Positions 48,641 to 58,899 of a stretch of 64,000 nt of DNA are shown piece after piece. The notes under the pieces are model-generated. The model did no database searches and was not told the DNA's origin. It worked only from the letters and a program-made list of their open reading frames with translations. The DNA lies in the NCBI RefSeq assembly GCF_000422965.1, contig NZ_AUHB01000001.1, positions 248,001 to 312,000 on the forward strand. The letters are read 5' to 3'. The position numbers and the translations under genes were made by a program. Every line of letters starts with the position of its first letter. Positions within the stretch are counted from its first letter, which is position 1. Origin of the DNA: Pleomorphomonas oryzae DSM 16300 (GTDB lineage Bacteria > Pseudomonadota > Alphaproteobacteria > Rhizobiales > Pleomorphomonadaceae).

Positions 48641-49711
48641 GTGTCCGCTTCCGATATTCATGACATTGAATTTCGGTCGGTGACCAAACGCTATGGCGAC
48701 GTCACGGCCGTCACCGACATCAACCTTGCCGTGCCCAAGGGCGCGTTCGTCGCGCTGCTTGGCCCATCGGGCTGTGGCAAGACCACCTGCCTGCGCATGA
48801 TCGGCGGCTTCGAGCAGCCAAGCGAAGGCGACGTCTTCATCGGTGATATCAGGGTGAACGACCTGCCTGCCTATCGGCGGCCGGTCAACATGGTGTTCCA
48901 GCACTATGCGCTGTTCCCGCATCTCGACGTTGAGAACAACGTTGCCTACGGCCTGCGCCAGCAACGGCCGCGCATCGCCTCTGCCGAGATTGGCAAGCGC
49001 GTCGGCGCCGCGCTGGAAATGGTTCGTCTCACGGGTTTCGGGCGGCGGCGGATCCACGAATTGTCGGGCGGCCAGCAGCAGCGCGTCGCGCTAGCGCGCG
49101 CCATCGTCAACAAGCCGAAGGTGCTGCTGCTCGACGAACCGCTCGCCGCGCTCGACCGCAAGCTCAGAACCGACATGCAGATGGAGCTGCAAAGCCTGCA
49201 GCGCGACCTCGGCATCACCTTCCTCTTGGTCACCCACGACCAGGAAGAGGCGCTGTCGATGAGCGACCTCGTCTGCGTCATGAGCGCCGGGCGGATCCGT
49301 CAGTTCGCCCGCCCGCAGGAGGTCTACGACCGGCCGGCCGATCTGTTCGTCGCCGATTTCGTCGGCAAGACCAACAAGATGACCGTTACCGCCGAGCCCG
49401 GCCTGCTGCGTCTCGGCAACGGCGCAACTCTTCCCTTTGCCGGCCCGGAGCGCGGCCAAGCCGTGTTGGCCCTGAGGCCGGAAGCCATGCGGATCGCCCG
49501 CTCGGGCGCATCGGGCGGGCCTCTCGTCGGTGAGGTCACCCATCGCATCTTCCTCGGCTCGCTCGCCGAATATTCGGTTGCCGTTCCCGGCGTCGGCGAA
49601 TTCCTGATCTCCACCAACCGCCACGGCCTCGATGCCAACGACCTGATCGAACCGGGGGAAGCGGTTTCGATTGGCTACAACCCCGAGGCCCTTCGTCTTT
49701 ACCCAGCCTGA
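48641..49711 (+). CDS. ABC transporter ATP-binding protein (polyamine-type, PotA-like)
   Basis: A 356-residue ATPase. The Walker A is GPSGCGKTT, the signature LSGGQQQRVALARA, the Walker B LLLDEPLAALD and the H-loop VTHDQEEALS. A C-terminal TOBE-type regulatory domain follows (VLALRPEAMRIA). A GTG at 48641 with AGGGA 8 bases upstream is the preferred start; the open frame extends about 300 bases further upstream through the LuxR-type gene region without homology. First gene of the import operon. Confidence 0.93.
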   Translation: MSASDIHDIEFRSVTKRYGDVTAVTDINLAVPKGAFVALLGPSGCGKTTCLRMIGGFEQPSEGDVFIGDIRVNDLPAYRRPVNMVFQHYALFPHLDVENNVAYGLRQQRPRIASAEIGKRVGAALEMVRLTGFGRRRIHELSGGQQQRVALARAIVNKPKVLLLDEPLAALDRKLRTDMQMELQSLQRDLGITFLLVTHDQEEALSMSDLVCVMSAGRIRQFARPQEVYDRPADLFVADFVGKTNKMTVTAEPGLLRLGNGATLPFAGPERGQAVLALRPEAMRIARSGASGGPLVGEVTHRIFLGSLAEYSVAVPGVGEFLISTNRHGLDANDLIEPGEAVSIGYNPEALRLYPA

Positions 49712-49753
49712 GACTTCTGCAGACACGAACAAACCATAAGGGGAACCGGTGTC

Positions 49754-50917
49754 ATGTCGAAAAGCTACAAAGACAACCTGCCCATCACTGCCAGCGCGCT
49801 GACCGACGAGTTCATGCGCTTCAAGCGCGGTTCGGTGACCCGGCGGCATTTCCTCGGTGTCACTGGCCTCGGCCTTGCGGCATCGGTCATGAGCCGTGGC
49901 CTGCCGGGCGCCTTCAACGCCGAAGCCTTCGCCGGCAACTTGGGCACCCAGATGTCGCTCGCCACCTGGCCCAACTACCACGACCCTGCCACCTTCGAGA
50001 ACTTCACCAAGGCGACGGGCGTTGCCGTCGAGGTCAACGTTTTCGGCTCCAACGAGGAAATGCTGGCCAAGCTCCAGGCCGGCGGTACAGGCTGGGACCT
50101 GTTCGTGCCGACCAACTACACCATCTCCACCTATGCCAAGCTGAAGCTGATCGACCCGCTCGACATGAGCAAGCTCTCGGCCTTCTCGGCCGCCACGGAA
50201 TCGCCACGCTTCACCCACGAAGGCACGGTCGACGGCGTCACCTATGCGCTTCCCAAGAACTGGGGCACCACGGGTATGTCGATCAACACCGCCAAGGTGA
50301 AGACACCGATTTCCAGCTGGAAGCAGTATTTTGAAGTGGCGATGACCGAGGCCGACGGCCGCGCCATGGTGCACGACTATCAACTGACCACCATCGGCAG
50401 CGCGCTGGTATCGCTGGGCTATTCCTTCAATTCGATCAAGAGCGACGAACTGGCCAAGGCCGAGGAACTGCTGATCAAGCTCAAGCCTCACCTCTATGGC
50501 ATCAACTCGGACTACCAGCCGGCCATGCGCTCCACCGATGCGTGGATGACCATGTGCTGGACCAATGATGGCGCCCAACTCGCCCGCGACATGCCGGAGA
50601 TCATCTACGTGCTCGGCAAGGACGGCGGCGAGATCTGGACCGATTTCTACGCCATCCCGAAGAGCGCCGCCAACAAGCCGGCCGGCTACGCGCTGCTCAA
50701 CTACCTGATGACGCCGGAAAATGCCGTCAAGGAGCACATCGCCAACGGCGCGCCAACCACCGACAGCCGCGTGCTGGCGATGCTGCCGGCCGATGTTACC
50801 TCGAACAAGATCGTCTATCCGGACGAAGCCGCGCTGACGCCGCTGGAATTCGGCGCCGCTATCACCCTGACCGACCCCAACCGCGCCGAACTGATGGCGC
50901 GCTTCAAGGCGGCATGA
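49754..50917 (+). CDS. Extracellular solute-binding protein of the polyamine-type ABC importer
   Basis: A 387-residue periplasmic binding protein of the PotD/PotF type. A twin-arginine signal is clear (SVTRRHFLGVTGLGLAASV, residues 27-45), so it is exported by Tat. The mature part begins near residue 60 and contains MSLATWPNYHDPATFENF, GGTGWDLFVPTNYTI, YALPKNWGTTGMSI and the C-terminal NYLMTPENA. The ligand cannot be told from the sequence; putrescine or spermidine is only the family default. Confidence 0.9.
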   Translation: MSKSYKDNLPITASALTDEFMRFKRGSVTRRHFLGVTGLGLAASVMSRGLPGAFNAEAFAGNLGTQMSLATWPNYHDPATFENFTKATGVAVEVNVFGSNEEMLAKLQAGGTGWDLFVPTNYTISTYAKLKLIDPLDMSKLSAFSAATESPRFTHEGTVDGVTYALPKNWGTTGMSINTAKVKTPISSWKQYFEVAMTEADGRAMVHDYQLTTIGSALVSLGYSFNSIKSDELAKAEELLIKLKPHLYGINSDYQPAMRSTDAWMTMCWTNDGAQLARDMPEIIYVLGKDGGEIWTDFYAIPKSAANKPAGYALLNYLMTPENAVKEHIANGAPTTDSRVLAMLPADVTSNKIVYPDEAALTPLEFGAAITLTDPNRAELMARFKAA

Positions 50918-50924
50918 GGCTGAT

Positions 50925-51791
50925 ATGGCGATGACGATCGCAACCCGGAAACGCCTTGTGACGGCGCTGCTGATCGGGCCGTCCGCGGCCTGGCTCTCCC
51001 TTTTCCTGGTTTTGCCCTTCATCGCCATCCTGGTGTTCTCGGTGGGTGAACGAGCCCCGGAGGGCGGCTATCAAGCCGCCTTCACCTTCGCGCAGTTCAT
51101 GAACCTGCCGGCGCGCGCCACGGCCTTCTGGAACACCATGATTCTGGCACCTGTCGGGGCTTTCTTCTGCCTGCTGGTCGCCTACCCTACGGCCTATTAC
51201 CTGGCGATCAAGGCGCCGGCGCGCTATCGCATGCTGCTGGTGTCGCTGGTGGTGGTGCCCTTCTGGACCAGCCTCTTGGTACGCACCTACGCCTGGATCT
51301 TCATCCTCGGCGCTCGTGGCCTACCCAATCTTCTCGCCCTGATCGGCCTGCCGGACGTGCGCCTTCTCAACACGCCCGGCGCCGTGCTGCTCGGCATCGT
51401 CTACGGTTACCTGCCACTGATGATCATGCCGATCTATGTCAGCCTCGAAAAGCTCGACTGCCGCCTCCTCGAGGCCTCAGCCGACCTCGGCGCCTCGCCG
51501 GTGCGCAGCTTCTTCAATGTCACGCTGCCTTTGTCGCTGCCCGGCGTCGCCACCGGCGTGGCGCTGGTCACCATCCTGCTGCTCGGCGAATATCTGATCC
51601 CGCAGCTGCTCGGCGGCGGCAAGGTGTTCTTCATCGGCAACGCGTTGGTCGACCTGTTCCTCCAATCGCGCAACTGGCCCTATGGCTCGGCCATCGCGGT
51701 CACGCTGGTTTCCGTCGTCGTCCTGATCATCACGCTGGCCATGCGCCTTGCCTGGCGCTTTGCCGGTACCCGTCAGGTGGATCTCGTCTGA
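50925..51791 (+). CDS. ABC transporter permease (PotB-like)
   Basis: A 288-residue permease with about six helices. The EAA loop that docks the ATPase is LDCRLLEASADLGASPVRSFFNVTLPLSLPG. It shares 1 base with the second permease, so the two are coupled. Confidence 0.93.
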   Translation: MAMTIATRKRLVTALLIGPSAAWLSLFLVLPFIAILVFSVGERAPEGGYQAAFTFAQFMNLPARATAFWNTMILAPVGAFFCLLVAYPTAYYLAIKAPARYRMLLVSLVVVPFWTSLLVRTYAWIFILGARGLPNLLALIGLPDVRLLNTPGAVLLGIVYGYLPLMIMPIYVSLEKLDCRLLEASADLGASPVRSFFNVTLPLSLPGVATGVALVTILLLGEYLIPQLLGGGKVFFIGNALVDLFLQSRNWPYGSAIAVTLVSVVVLIITLAMRLAWRFAGTRQVDLV

Positions 51792-52612
51792 TGCGCGCCT
51801 TCATCACCGCCGTCTATCTGTTCCTCTACGCGCCGATCGCCCTGGTGGTGCTCCTGTCGTTCAACGCCGGACGCAACGCCTCCGATTTCACCGGCTTTTC
51901 CACCGCGTGGTACGGCAAGGCGCTGTCCAACACCTTCCTGATGCAGGCGCTCGAAAACAGCCTGATGGTGGCCTTCATCTCGGCGGGTCTTGCCGCCATC
52001 TACGGCACCATGGCCGCCATGGGGCTTGAACGCCTCGGCAAGCGCGGGCGGATGCTGTTCGACGGTCTCCTGGCCGCCGCCATTGTCGTGCCGGGGGTCG
52101 TCATCGGCATCGCCACGCTGGTGGCGCTGGTGCAGCTGTTCGCGCTGCTCAATCCGATCGTCGCCGCCCTCTGGCCCACTGACAGCCCGCCGCAGTTCGG
52201 CTTCGGTTACGGTTCGATCATCGCCGCACACGGACTGTTCTCCATGGCGCTGGTCACCATGATCGTCCGCGCTCGCATCGCCACGCTCGGCCGCGACATC
52301 GTCGAGGCCTCGGCCGATCTCTATGCCACGCCCTTCAACACCTTCCGCCTCATCGTCCTGCCGCAGATCTTTCCGGCGATCCTCTCGGGCTTCCTCCTGG
52401 CTTTCACCTTTTCCTTCGACGACTTCATCATCGCCTTCTTCGTTTGCGGCTCGAAGACCACGTTGCCGATCTACATCTTCGCCTCCGTTCGCCGCGGCGT
52501 GACGCCGGAGATCAACGCCATCGCCACGCTGGTTCTGACCGCCTCGCTGCTGCTGATCCTGTTGTCCCGCTTTTTGATGCGCGACCGACCAAGCCCCGTT
52601 CCTTCGGAGTGA
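51791..52612 (+). CDS. ABC transporter permease (PotC-like)
   Basis: A 273-residue permease with about six helices and the EAA loop RDIVEASADLYATPFNTFRLIVLPQIFPAILSG. The FSFDDFIIAFFV segment is typical of PotC. It completes the importer with the upstream permease, the ATPase and the binding protein. Confidence 0.93.
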   Translation: MRAFITAVYLFLYAPIALVVLLSFNAGRNASDFTGFSTAWYGKALSNTFLMQALENSLMVAFISAGLAAIYGTMAAMGLERLGKRGRMLFDGLLAAAIVVPGVVIGIATLVALVQLFALLNPIVAALWPTDSPPQFGFGYGSIIAAHGLFSMALVTMIVRARIATLGRDIVEASADLYATPFNTFRLIVLPQIFPAILSGFLLAFTFSFDDFIIAFFVCGSKTTLPIYIFASVRRGVTPEINAIATLVLTASLLLILLSRFLMRDRPSPVPSE

Positions 52613-52619
52613 ACCCCGC

Positions 52620-53381
52620 ATGATTCTCAAGAACCGCGTCGCCATCGTCACCGGGGCGGGGTCGGGCATCGGTCGCGCCGGCGCCGCCATCATGGCCCGT
52701 GAAGGCGCCATCGTCGCCGTCTTCGACCGCGATCCCAAAGGCGCCTTGGCCACCGTCGACATGATTGAGCAGGCCAGCGGTAGAGCGGAGGCTCATGTCG
52801 TCGACGTCACCGACGACGAGGCTCTCGGCCGGGCGATCGCCACCGTCGCCGAGCGCCACGGCCGGCTCGACATCCTGCACAATCATGCCGGCGCCCAGGT
52901 CGCCGGCACGGCGGAGAGTGTCGAGGTCGCCGGCTTCGATCGCTCCTGGTCGCTCAACGTCCGAGCCATTTTCATGGGGATCCGCCATGCGCTGCCGATC
53001 ATGCGCAGGCAAGGAAGAGGTGTCATCCTCAACACCTCCTCAAGCTCGGGCGTGCTCTACGACCGCGAGATGGTGGCCTACACCACCAGCAAGCATGCGG
53101 TGATCGCTATGACCCGGCAAATGGCTGGCGACTACGCTAGGTTTGGCATCCGCATCAATGCCATCTGCCCCGGCTGGGTGGATACGCCGTTCAACGAGCC
53201 CTTCATCGCCCAGATGGGCGGCCGCACGGCTATCGAAAGCTACGTGGCCAACCAGGTGCCGCTCGGCCGCTGGGCCTCAGTCGAAGAAATCGCTGAGCCG
53301 ATCCTGTTCCTGGTCTCCGACCGCTCATCCTACATGACCGGTCAGATCCTGGTGGTCGACGGCGGCGAAACCGTCGTTTGA
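52620..53381 (+). CDS. Short-chain dehydrogenase/reductase
   Basis: A 253-residue classical SDR. The cofactor motif is TGAGSGIGRAGA (TGxxxGIG), NxAG is replaced by NHAG in ILHNHAGAQ, the catalytic Ser is in LNTSSSSGVLYDREMVAYTTSK with YxxxK as Tyr-Thr-Thr-Ser-Lys, and the C-terminal LFLVSDRSSYMTGQILVVDGG is typical. It lies 7 bases after the PotC-like gene, so it probably acts on the imported compound or its product. Confidence 0.93.
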   Translation: MILKNRVAIVTGAGSGIGRAGAAIMAREGAIVAVFDRDPKGALATVDMIEQASGRAEAHVVDVTDDEALGRAIATVAERHGRLDILHNHAGAQVAGTAESVEVAGFDRSWSLNVRAIFMGIRHALPIMRRQGRGVILNTSSSSGVLYDREMVAYTTSKHAVIAMTRQMAGDYARFGIRINAICPGWVDTPFNEPFIAQMGGRTAIESYVANQVPLGRWASVEEIAEPILFLVSDRSSYMTGQILVVDGGETVV

Positions 53382-53478
53382 TGACACCCGAAGAGAGATC
53401 CAGGCCCAAAAGCCTGAAACACAGGCGCTTCCATCCCAGAGAGACGCAGGGACGGCTTGGTGGAACGAGGGAAAAAAC

Positions 53479-53552
53479 TGGAGGCCACGGAGGGAATCGA
53501 ACCCCCGTACACGGATTTGCAATCCGCTGCGTAACCACTCCGCCACGTGGCC
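53479..53552 (-). tRNA. tRNA-Cys (GCA)
   Basis: A 74-base tRNA with encoded CCA. The acceptor stem GGCCACG pairs with CGTGGCC; the anticodon loop TTGCAAA gives anticodon GCA; the T loop is GTTCGATTC. A run of six T follows on the - strand (53477-53472), a likely terminator. It is flanked by the SDR and the GH1 gene. Confidence 0.96.
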
Positions 53553-53566
53553 CCATGGGGAAGGCT

Positions 53567-53594
53567 TCATAAGCGAGCGCAGCGGTGTAGACAA
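53567..53594 (-). promoter_or_regulatory. Probable promoter of tRNA-Cys
   Basis: On the - strand TTGTCT (complement of 53594-53589) and TTATGA (complement of 53572-53567) are 16 bases apart, placing a start site within a few bases of the tRNA 5' end at 53552. Confidence 0.4.
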
Positions 53595-53728
53595 GGGGGC
53601 AACCGGTGAAAATGCATCGCACCGAACACCTTCGACATCATTTATCGCCTGCCCTTGGGTGACAATCACCACAACCAGCGATAAGTTCTTTTACGGAACT
53701 TCGACGGCTTGTCTACGCGTCGCAATAG

Positions 53729-55228
<1,500 letters not shown>

Positions 55229-55271
55229 CGGCCGTTTTGTGTGAGGAGGCGATCGACGGGATTGCCATCAT

Positions 55272-55505
55272 TCAGACGGCAACCGCCAGATTGGGGTAGC
55301 CGCCCCGGTCAAACGACTGGCCCACATCGCTCCGCCCGGCAAGGTGACGCGCCGCTGCCCGCTCGGCCTCGTCAACCGAGCTGTAGAGCTCGCCGTCGAG
55401 ATCCCAGACGTCATACTTGACGGCAACGAAACGCACCTGATCTCCGGCGGGAGCAGCGACGGCAACGGCCTTTCCGGCCACTTCGATAACGATTGGCTTG
55501 GACAT
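55272..55505 (-). CDS. Small hypothetical protein (77 aa)
   Basis: A 77-residue protein starting MSKPIVIEVAGKAVAVAAP, with AGGAGAG 9 bases before the ATG at 55505. The middle (VAVKYDVWDLDGELYSSVDEAERAAARHLAG) looks folded, with no signal or membrane segment. I do not recognise a named family, although similar short proteins are frequent in Hyphomicrobiales. It converges with the GH1 gene. Confidence 0.65.
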   Translation of the reverse strand: MSKPIVIEVAGKAVAVAAPAGDQVRFVAVKYDVWDLDGELYSSVDEAERAAARHLAGRSDVGQSFDRGGYPNLAVAV

Positions 55506-55583
55506 AGTATAGCTCTCCTGGCCTAGCACCTAAGCAAGACCATCATCCTGTCGATTACGTTTATCTTGAAAAGTGTCAGATGC

Positions 55584-55691
55584 TTAGCAGAGACACATTC
55601 GCCATTGGCGTTTCGAGCCAAGATGATTGGGAAGGATCGTCGAACGGCATACATTCGTGCGCGCCATCTGCGTGTGCGAAATGTTTGTCAT
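55584..55691 (-). CDS. Candidate 35-aa small ORF with perfect Shine-Dalgarno
   Basis: The sequence AAAGGAGGTCAAA directly precedes the ATG at 55691, a full match to the anti-SD at ideal spacing. The frame encodes a 35-residue basic peptide with four cysteines or near-terminal Cys-Leu-Cys (starts MTNISHTQMAR, ends WRMCLC). It ends 78 bases before the 77-aa gene on the same strand, so it could be a leader peptide. No homologue is known to me. Confidence 0.4.
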   Translation of the reverse strand: MTNISHTQMARTNVCRSTILPNHLGSKRQWRMCLC

Positions 55692-55707
55692 TTTGACCTC
55701 CTTTCCC

Positions 55708-55731
55708 AAAAACGAGAGAGCGTTTCTCTCT
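55708..55731 (-). terminator. Hairpin plus T-run upstream of the 35-aa ORF
   Basis: On the - strand AGAGAG (55731-55726) pairs with CTCTCT (55720-55715) around a 5-base loop and is followed by a G-TTTTT stretch (55712-55708). This looks like a short intrinsic terminator, for the upstream 84-aa gene or as an attenuator of the small ORF, whose ribosome-binding site follows at once. Confidence 0.45.
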
Positions 55732-55949
55732 GGGGCAAACCGATAGTGATCAACAACGACCGAAATATGACGCCGTCCAATTCGGCTCAGTGTCGTATCC
55801 GGCGACATCGCGACCTCATCGCGCTTGTCCTGCATCCAACCTGCCACAAGTGGAGTCCCCGCTCCAGGAACGAAATATCAAAGTCAGGCACATTCGCGTG
55901 AACTGATTCCTCATGGGTGGTCTCCCCGCTTACGCGCTCCGCCTTTCGT

Positions 55950-56204
55950 CTATGAGGACTCGACGTCGCCCTTTTTCCAGCGGTTATAGCGGCGCAGAAG
56001 CCAGACCTCGGCACGCCGTCTGAGGCGACGCGCCAGCGGCGAATCCACCGAGAGAATGACGAGACCGACTGGAATCATCCAAAAGCCGACGACGGGCAGG
56101 AAGCCAATAAGTCCCATAGCGACGAAGGCCAGGCCCATGGTGACCCGAAGCGGTCGGCTACGCGGCAGGTGCAGCTTTCGTCCAAAGACGTTCACTTTCG
56201 GCAT
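55950..56204 (-). CDS. Small conserved membrane protein (84 aa)
   Basis: An 84-residue basic protein with one long hydrophobic segment or helical hairpin (LRVTMGLAFVAMGLIGFLPVVGFWMIPVGLVILSVD, residues 19-54) and an Arg-rich C-terminus (RRLRRRAEVWLLRRYNRWKK). AGGAAAGG precedes the ATG. It resembles the small membrane proteins with a LPVxGFWMxPxGLxxLSxD motif common in Hyphomicrobiales; function unknown. Confidence 0.7.
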   Translation of the reverse strand: MPKVNVFGRKLHLPRSRPLRVTMGLAFVAMGLIGFLPVVGFWMIPVGLVILSVDSPLARRLRRRAEVWLLRRYNRWKKGDVESS

Positions 56205-56419
56205 TGGTCGCCTTTCCTATCCACCGCGTTCCCTCGGGAAAGCCGGTCTCGGACAGATAGGAAAGCAACCGTCGCCTTTCAAAGATCAGCCTTTCAGATG
56301 CGGGAAAACACTGGCCCGGCGAGCGGAAAAAGTCTTTCTGTCGCATGCTGTTAGCTGCCGAATATCCACCTTCTCCGGCCTTTTCGTGCCGCTAGCGCAT
56401 TTTCCTTGCCGAGGGGGCT

Positions 56420-56447
56420 TTGCAAACCGGAGCAGCTTTGTTATACG
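56420..56447 (+). promoter_or_regulatory. Probable promoter of tRNA-Asn
   Basis: TTGCAA (56420-56425) and TATACG (56442-56447) are 16 bases apart, with the tRNA starting 19 bases further on, as expected for a short tRNA leader. Confidence 0.45.
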
Positions 56448-56465
56448 CACCGCCACCGAAGCTGT

Positions 56466-56541
56466 TCCGCGATAGCTCAGTTGGTAGAGCAGGTGACTGT
56501 TAATCACCGGGTCGTAGGTTCGAGTCCTACTCGCGGAGCCA
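56466..56541 (+). tRNA. tRNA-Asn (GTT)
   Basis: A 76-base tRNA with encoded CCA. The acceptor TCCGCGA pairs with TCGCGGA; the anticodon loop CTGTTAA gives anticodon GTT; the T loop is GTTCGAGTC. It borders the polysaccharide locus, a common position for integration of foreign DNA. No second copy of its 3' end was found in this window. Confidence 0.96.
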
Positions 56542-56582
56542 TCGGTTTCCCTAACAGCTTGATCAAAGCGGTTATATTTTCG

Positions 56583-56616
56583 TCGTCAGAGCGAACGAAC
56601 GACGTTCGTCAGAGCG
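56583..56616. repeat. 11-bp direct repeat after tRNA-Asn
   Basis: TCGTCAGAGCG occurs at 56583-56593 and 56606-56616, with the inverted repeat ACGAAC-N3-GTTCGT (56595-56609) between and overlapping the second copy. It lies between tRNA-Asn and the 3' end of rfbB. Its role is unknown. Confidence 0.5.
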
Positions 56617-56652
56617 CCGTGAATGCTAGTCAATCCCCTCAGGAAATATCGG

Positions 56653-57741
56653 TTATCGAACCCGGCCTAGCCGCTCGCGTTGGTATCGGCCGCTTAGTGC
56701 TCGCTCACACCAGTCCTGATTGCGGAGATACCATTCCACGGTTTTCCGGATGCCCGAGTCAAACGTTTCCATCGGCTTCCAGCCTAAGTCCCGTTGGATT
56801 TTGCTGGCATCAATGGCGTAACGACGATCGTGCCCCGGACGATCCTGGACGAATGTGATGAGTTCTCGGTATTCTCTAAATGGCCGACTGGCATTTGGAG
56901 GAGCAAGTTTCTGAAGGACATCACAGAGGGTTTGGACGACCTCGATATTTTGTTTTTCGTTGTGGCCGCCGATGTTGTAGGTCTCGCCAGGCTTGCCGTC
57001 GGTGATGACTTTATGCAGCGCACGCGCGTGGTCTTCAACATAAAGCCAATCTCTTATCTGATCGCCGCTGCCGTAGACCGGCAGAGGCCTCCCGTCCAGC
57101 GCGTTGAGGATCACCAACGGAATCAGCTTTTCGGGGAAGTGGTAAGGGCCGTAATTGTTGGAGCAATTGGTGACGAGAATCGGCAGGCCATAGGTGCGCA
57201 TCCAAGCGCGTACCAAGTGGTCAGAGCTGGCCTTACTGGCTGAGTAGGGGCTGCTGGGGGCATAAGCACTCGCCTCAGTGAAGAGACTGGATGCCGCATC
57301 GATCTCATCAGAGGGGTGCGGCAGATCACCGTAGACCTCATCGGTGGAGATATGGTGGAAGCGAAAGACCCGCTTGCGCCGACCGTCTAGCTCCTGCCAG
57401 TAACTACGTGCTACCTCGAGCAGTGTGTAGGTGCCAACGATATTGGTCTCGATGAAAGCCGCAGGGCCATCAATGGAACGGTCCACATGGCTTTCCGCAG
57501 CCAAGTGCATGACGACATCGGGACAGTGCTTCGCGAAGACTCGTTCCAGCTCGCCGCGGTTGCAAATATCGACCCGCTCGAAAGCATAGCGGTCCGAGCT
57601 GTCAACCTCGTGCAGATTTTCCAGATTTCCGGCGTAGGTCAGCTTATCGACATTAACGATCCAATTGCCGGTATTCCGGATGACATGGCGAACGACCGCC
57701 GAGCCGATAAAGCCGGCACCGCCAGTGACTAGAATCTTCAC
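56653..57741 (-). CDS. rfbB: dTDP-glucose 4,6-dehydratase
   Basis: A 362-residue SDR of the RmlB type. NAD motif GGAGFIGS, catalytic STDEVYGD (Thr, Asp, Glu) and YSASK are intact, followed by [19 protein letters not shown] and [12 protein letters not shown]. It makes dTDP-4-keto-6-deoxyglucose. It ends the rfbA-wecE-rfbB operon. Its base composition looks less GC-rich than the core genes. Confidence 0.96.
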   Translation of the reverse strand: MKILVTGGAGFIGSAVVRHVIRNTGNWIVNVDKLTYAGNLENLHEVDSSDRYAFERVDICNRGELERVFAKHCPDVVMHLAAESHVDRSIDGPAAFIETNIVGTYTLLEVARSYWQELDGRRKRVFRFHHISTDEVYGDLPHPSDEIDAASSLFTEASAYAPSSPYSASKASSDHLVRAWMRTYGLPILVTNCSNNYGPYHFPEKLIPLVILNALDGRPLPVYGSGDQIRDWLYVEDHARALHKVITDGKPGETYNIGGHNEKQNIEVVQTLCDVLQKLAPPNASRPFREYRELITFVQDRPGHDRRYAIDASKIQRDLGWKPMETFDSGIRKTVEWYLRNQDWCERALSGRYQRERLGRVR

Positions 57742-57762
57742 GCCCTTTACCTCTTTATTGGG

Positions 57763-58899
57763 TTAGCTGACGGTGTCGGTCAAAGTTTTGGCAATGCGAT
57801 CCTGCTGCCCGGGCGTTAAGCCAACCCATAACGGCAAACGCACAAGCCTTTCCGATTGTGTCACGGTCACCTCCAATTCCCCCTGGACGCGGCCATATCG
57901 TTGTCCAGCAGGCGAGGAGTGCAAGGGCACATAATGAAAGACGGAGAAAATATCGCTTCTCTTCAATTCATCGAGAACGTGTTGCCGATCGATCGTTCGG
58001 TCGAGCAAGACATAGTACATATGAGCGTTATGCTGGCATTCATTTGGGACGATGGGTCGGCGCAGCGGTCCCCGCGCCTCAAGTGGCTCCAGAAGAGTGT
58101 GGTATCTCTGCCAAATGGCCATCCGTTCGCTGGTGATGCGCTCGGCTTCCTCAAGCTGCGCCCAGAGGAAAGCGGCGATCAGTTCACTCGGTAGGAACGA
58201 GGAGCCGACCTCCTGCCAGGTATATTTGTCCACCTCGCCACGGAAGAAACGACTGCGGTCGGTGCCTTTCTCGCGAATGATCTCGGCACGCAGAACCAAT
58301 GCCGGATCGTTCACCAGAAGTGCGCCGCCTTCGCCGGAAATCACGTTCTTGGTCTCGTGAAAGCTGTAGGCGGCTAGGTCGCCGATGCTACCCAGCGCGC
58401 GGCCCTTGTAGGTCGCCATCATGCCTTGGGCGGCGTCTTCCACGACCCTCAAGCCATGCCGCCTGGCAATTTCCATTATAGTGTCCATCTCACAGGCGAC
58501 GCCCGCGTAATGAACAGGGACGATGGCGCGCGTGCGTTCGGTGATGGCGCTCTCGATCAGGCGCTCATCCAGATTCAGGGTATCTTCCCGAATGTCGACG
58601 AACACCGGGACGCCACCGCGCAGAACGAAGGCGTTGGCCGTCGACACGAAAGTGTAGGACGGCATGATGATCTCGTCGCCCGGTTCGATGTCCAGAAGCA
58701 ACGCAGACATTTCCAGGGCTGCCGTGCACGAGTGCGTCAGCAGCGCCTTCTCGGAGCCGCTCTTGCGGGTCAGCCAGTCATGGCAGCGCTTCGTGAACGA
58801 CCCGTCACCGGAAAGTTTATTGTTACGTTCCGCTTCCGCAATGTAGTCGAGTTCCCTGCCCGTCACGAAAGGCCTGTTGAACTGTATCTTTTCGATCAC
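57763..58899 (-). CDS. wecE: dTDP-4-amino-4,6-dideoxygalactose transaminase (WecE/RffA-like)
   Basis: A 378-residue PLP-dependent sugar aminotransferase of the DegT family. The N-terminus IQFNRPFVTGRELDYIAEA, EIIMPSYTFVSTANAFVLRGGVPVFVDI, the PLP lysine in AAYSFHETKNVISGEGG and the C-terminal HYVPLHSSPAG are the RffA pattern. With RfbA and RfbB this gives dTDP-4-amino-4,6-dideoxygalactose (dTDP-Fuc4N) as the likely product. The GTG start overlaps the rfbA stop codon (GTGA). Confidence 0.92.
   Translation of the reverse strand: MIEKIQFNRPFVTGRELDYIAEAERNNKLSGDGSFTKRCHDWLTRKSGSEKALLTHSCTAALEMSALLLDIEPGDEIIMPSYTFVSTANAFVLRGGVPVFVDIREDTLNLDERLIESAITERTRAIVPVHYAGVACEMDTIMEIARRHGLRVVEDAAQGMMATYKGRALGSIGDLAAYSFHETKNVISGEGGALLVNDPALVLRAEIIREKGTDRSRFFRGEVDKYTWQEVGSSFLPSELIAAFLWAQLEEAERITSERMAIWQRYHTLLEPLEARGPLRRPIVPNECQHNAHMYYVLLDRTIDRQHVLDELKRSDIFSVFHYVPLHSSPAGQRYGRVQGELEVTVTQSERLVRLPLWVGLTPGQQDRIAKTLTDTVS

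Larger units (their letters stand above)
55506..55949. other. 444-base gap between the 77-aa and 84-aa genes
   Basis: The gap carries one 35-codon open frame on the - strand with an unusually strong Shine-Dalgarno sequence and, just upstream, a hairpin with a T-run (see those entries). Nothing else was recognised: no tRNA, no insertion sequence, no long gene. Confidence 0.6.

Noticed and set aside
55584-55847. Longer 87-codon version of the 35-aa ORF
   Set aside because: The upstream extension has no ribosome-binding site and runs through a terminator-like hairpin; the internal ATG with a perfect Shine-Dalgarno is the better start.
56466-56541. tRNA-Asn as a proven attachment site for an island
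   Set aside because: No second copy of the tRNA 3' end and no integrase gene occur in the window; the island border beyond 64 kb is not visible.
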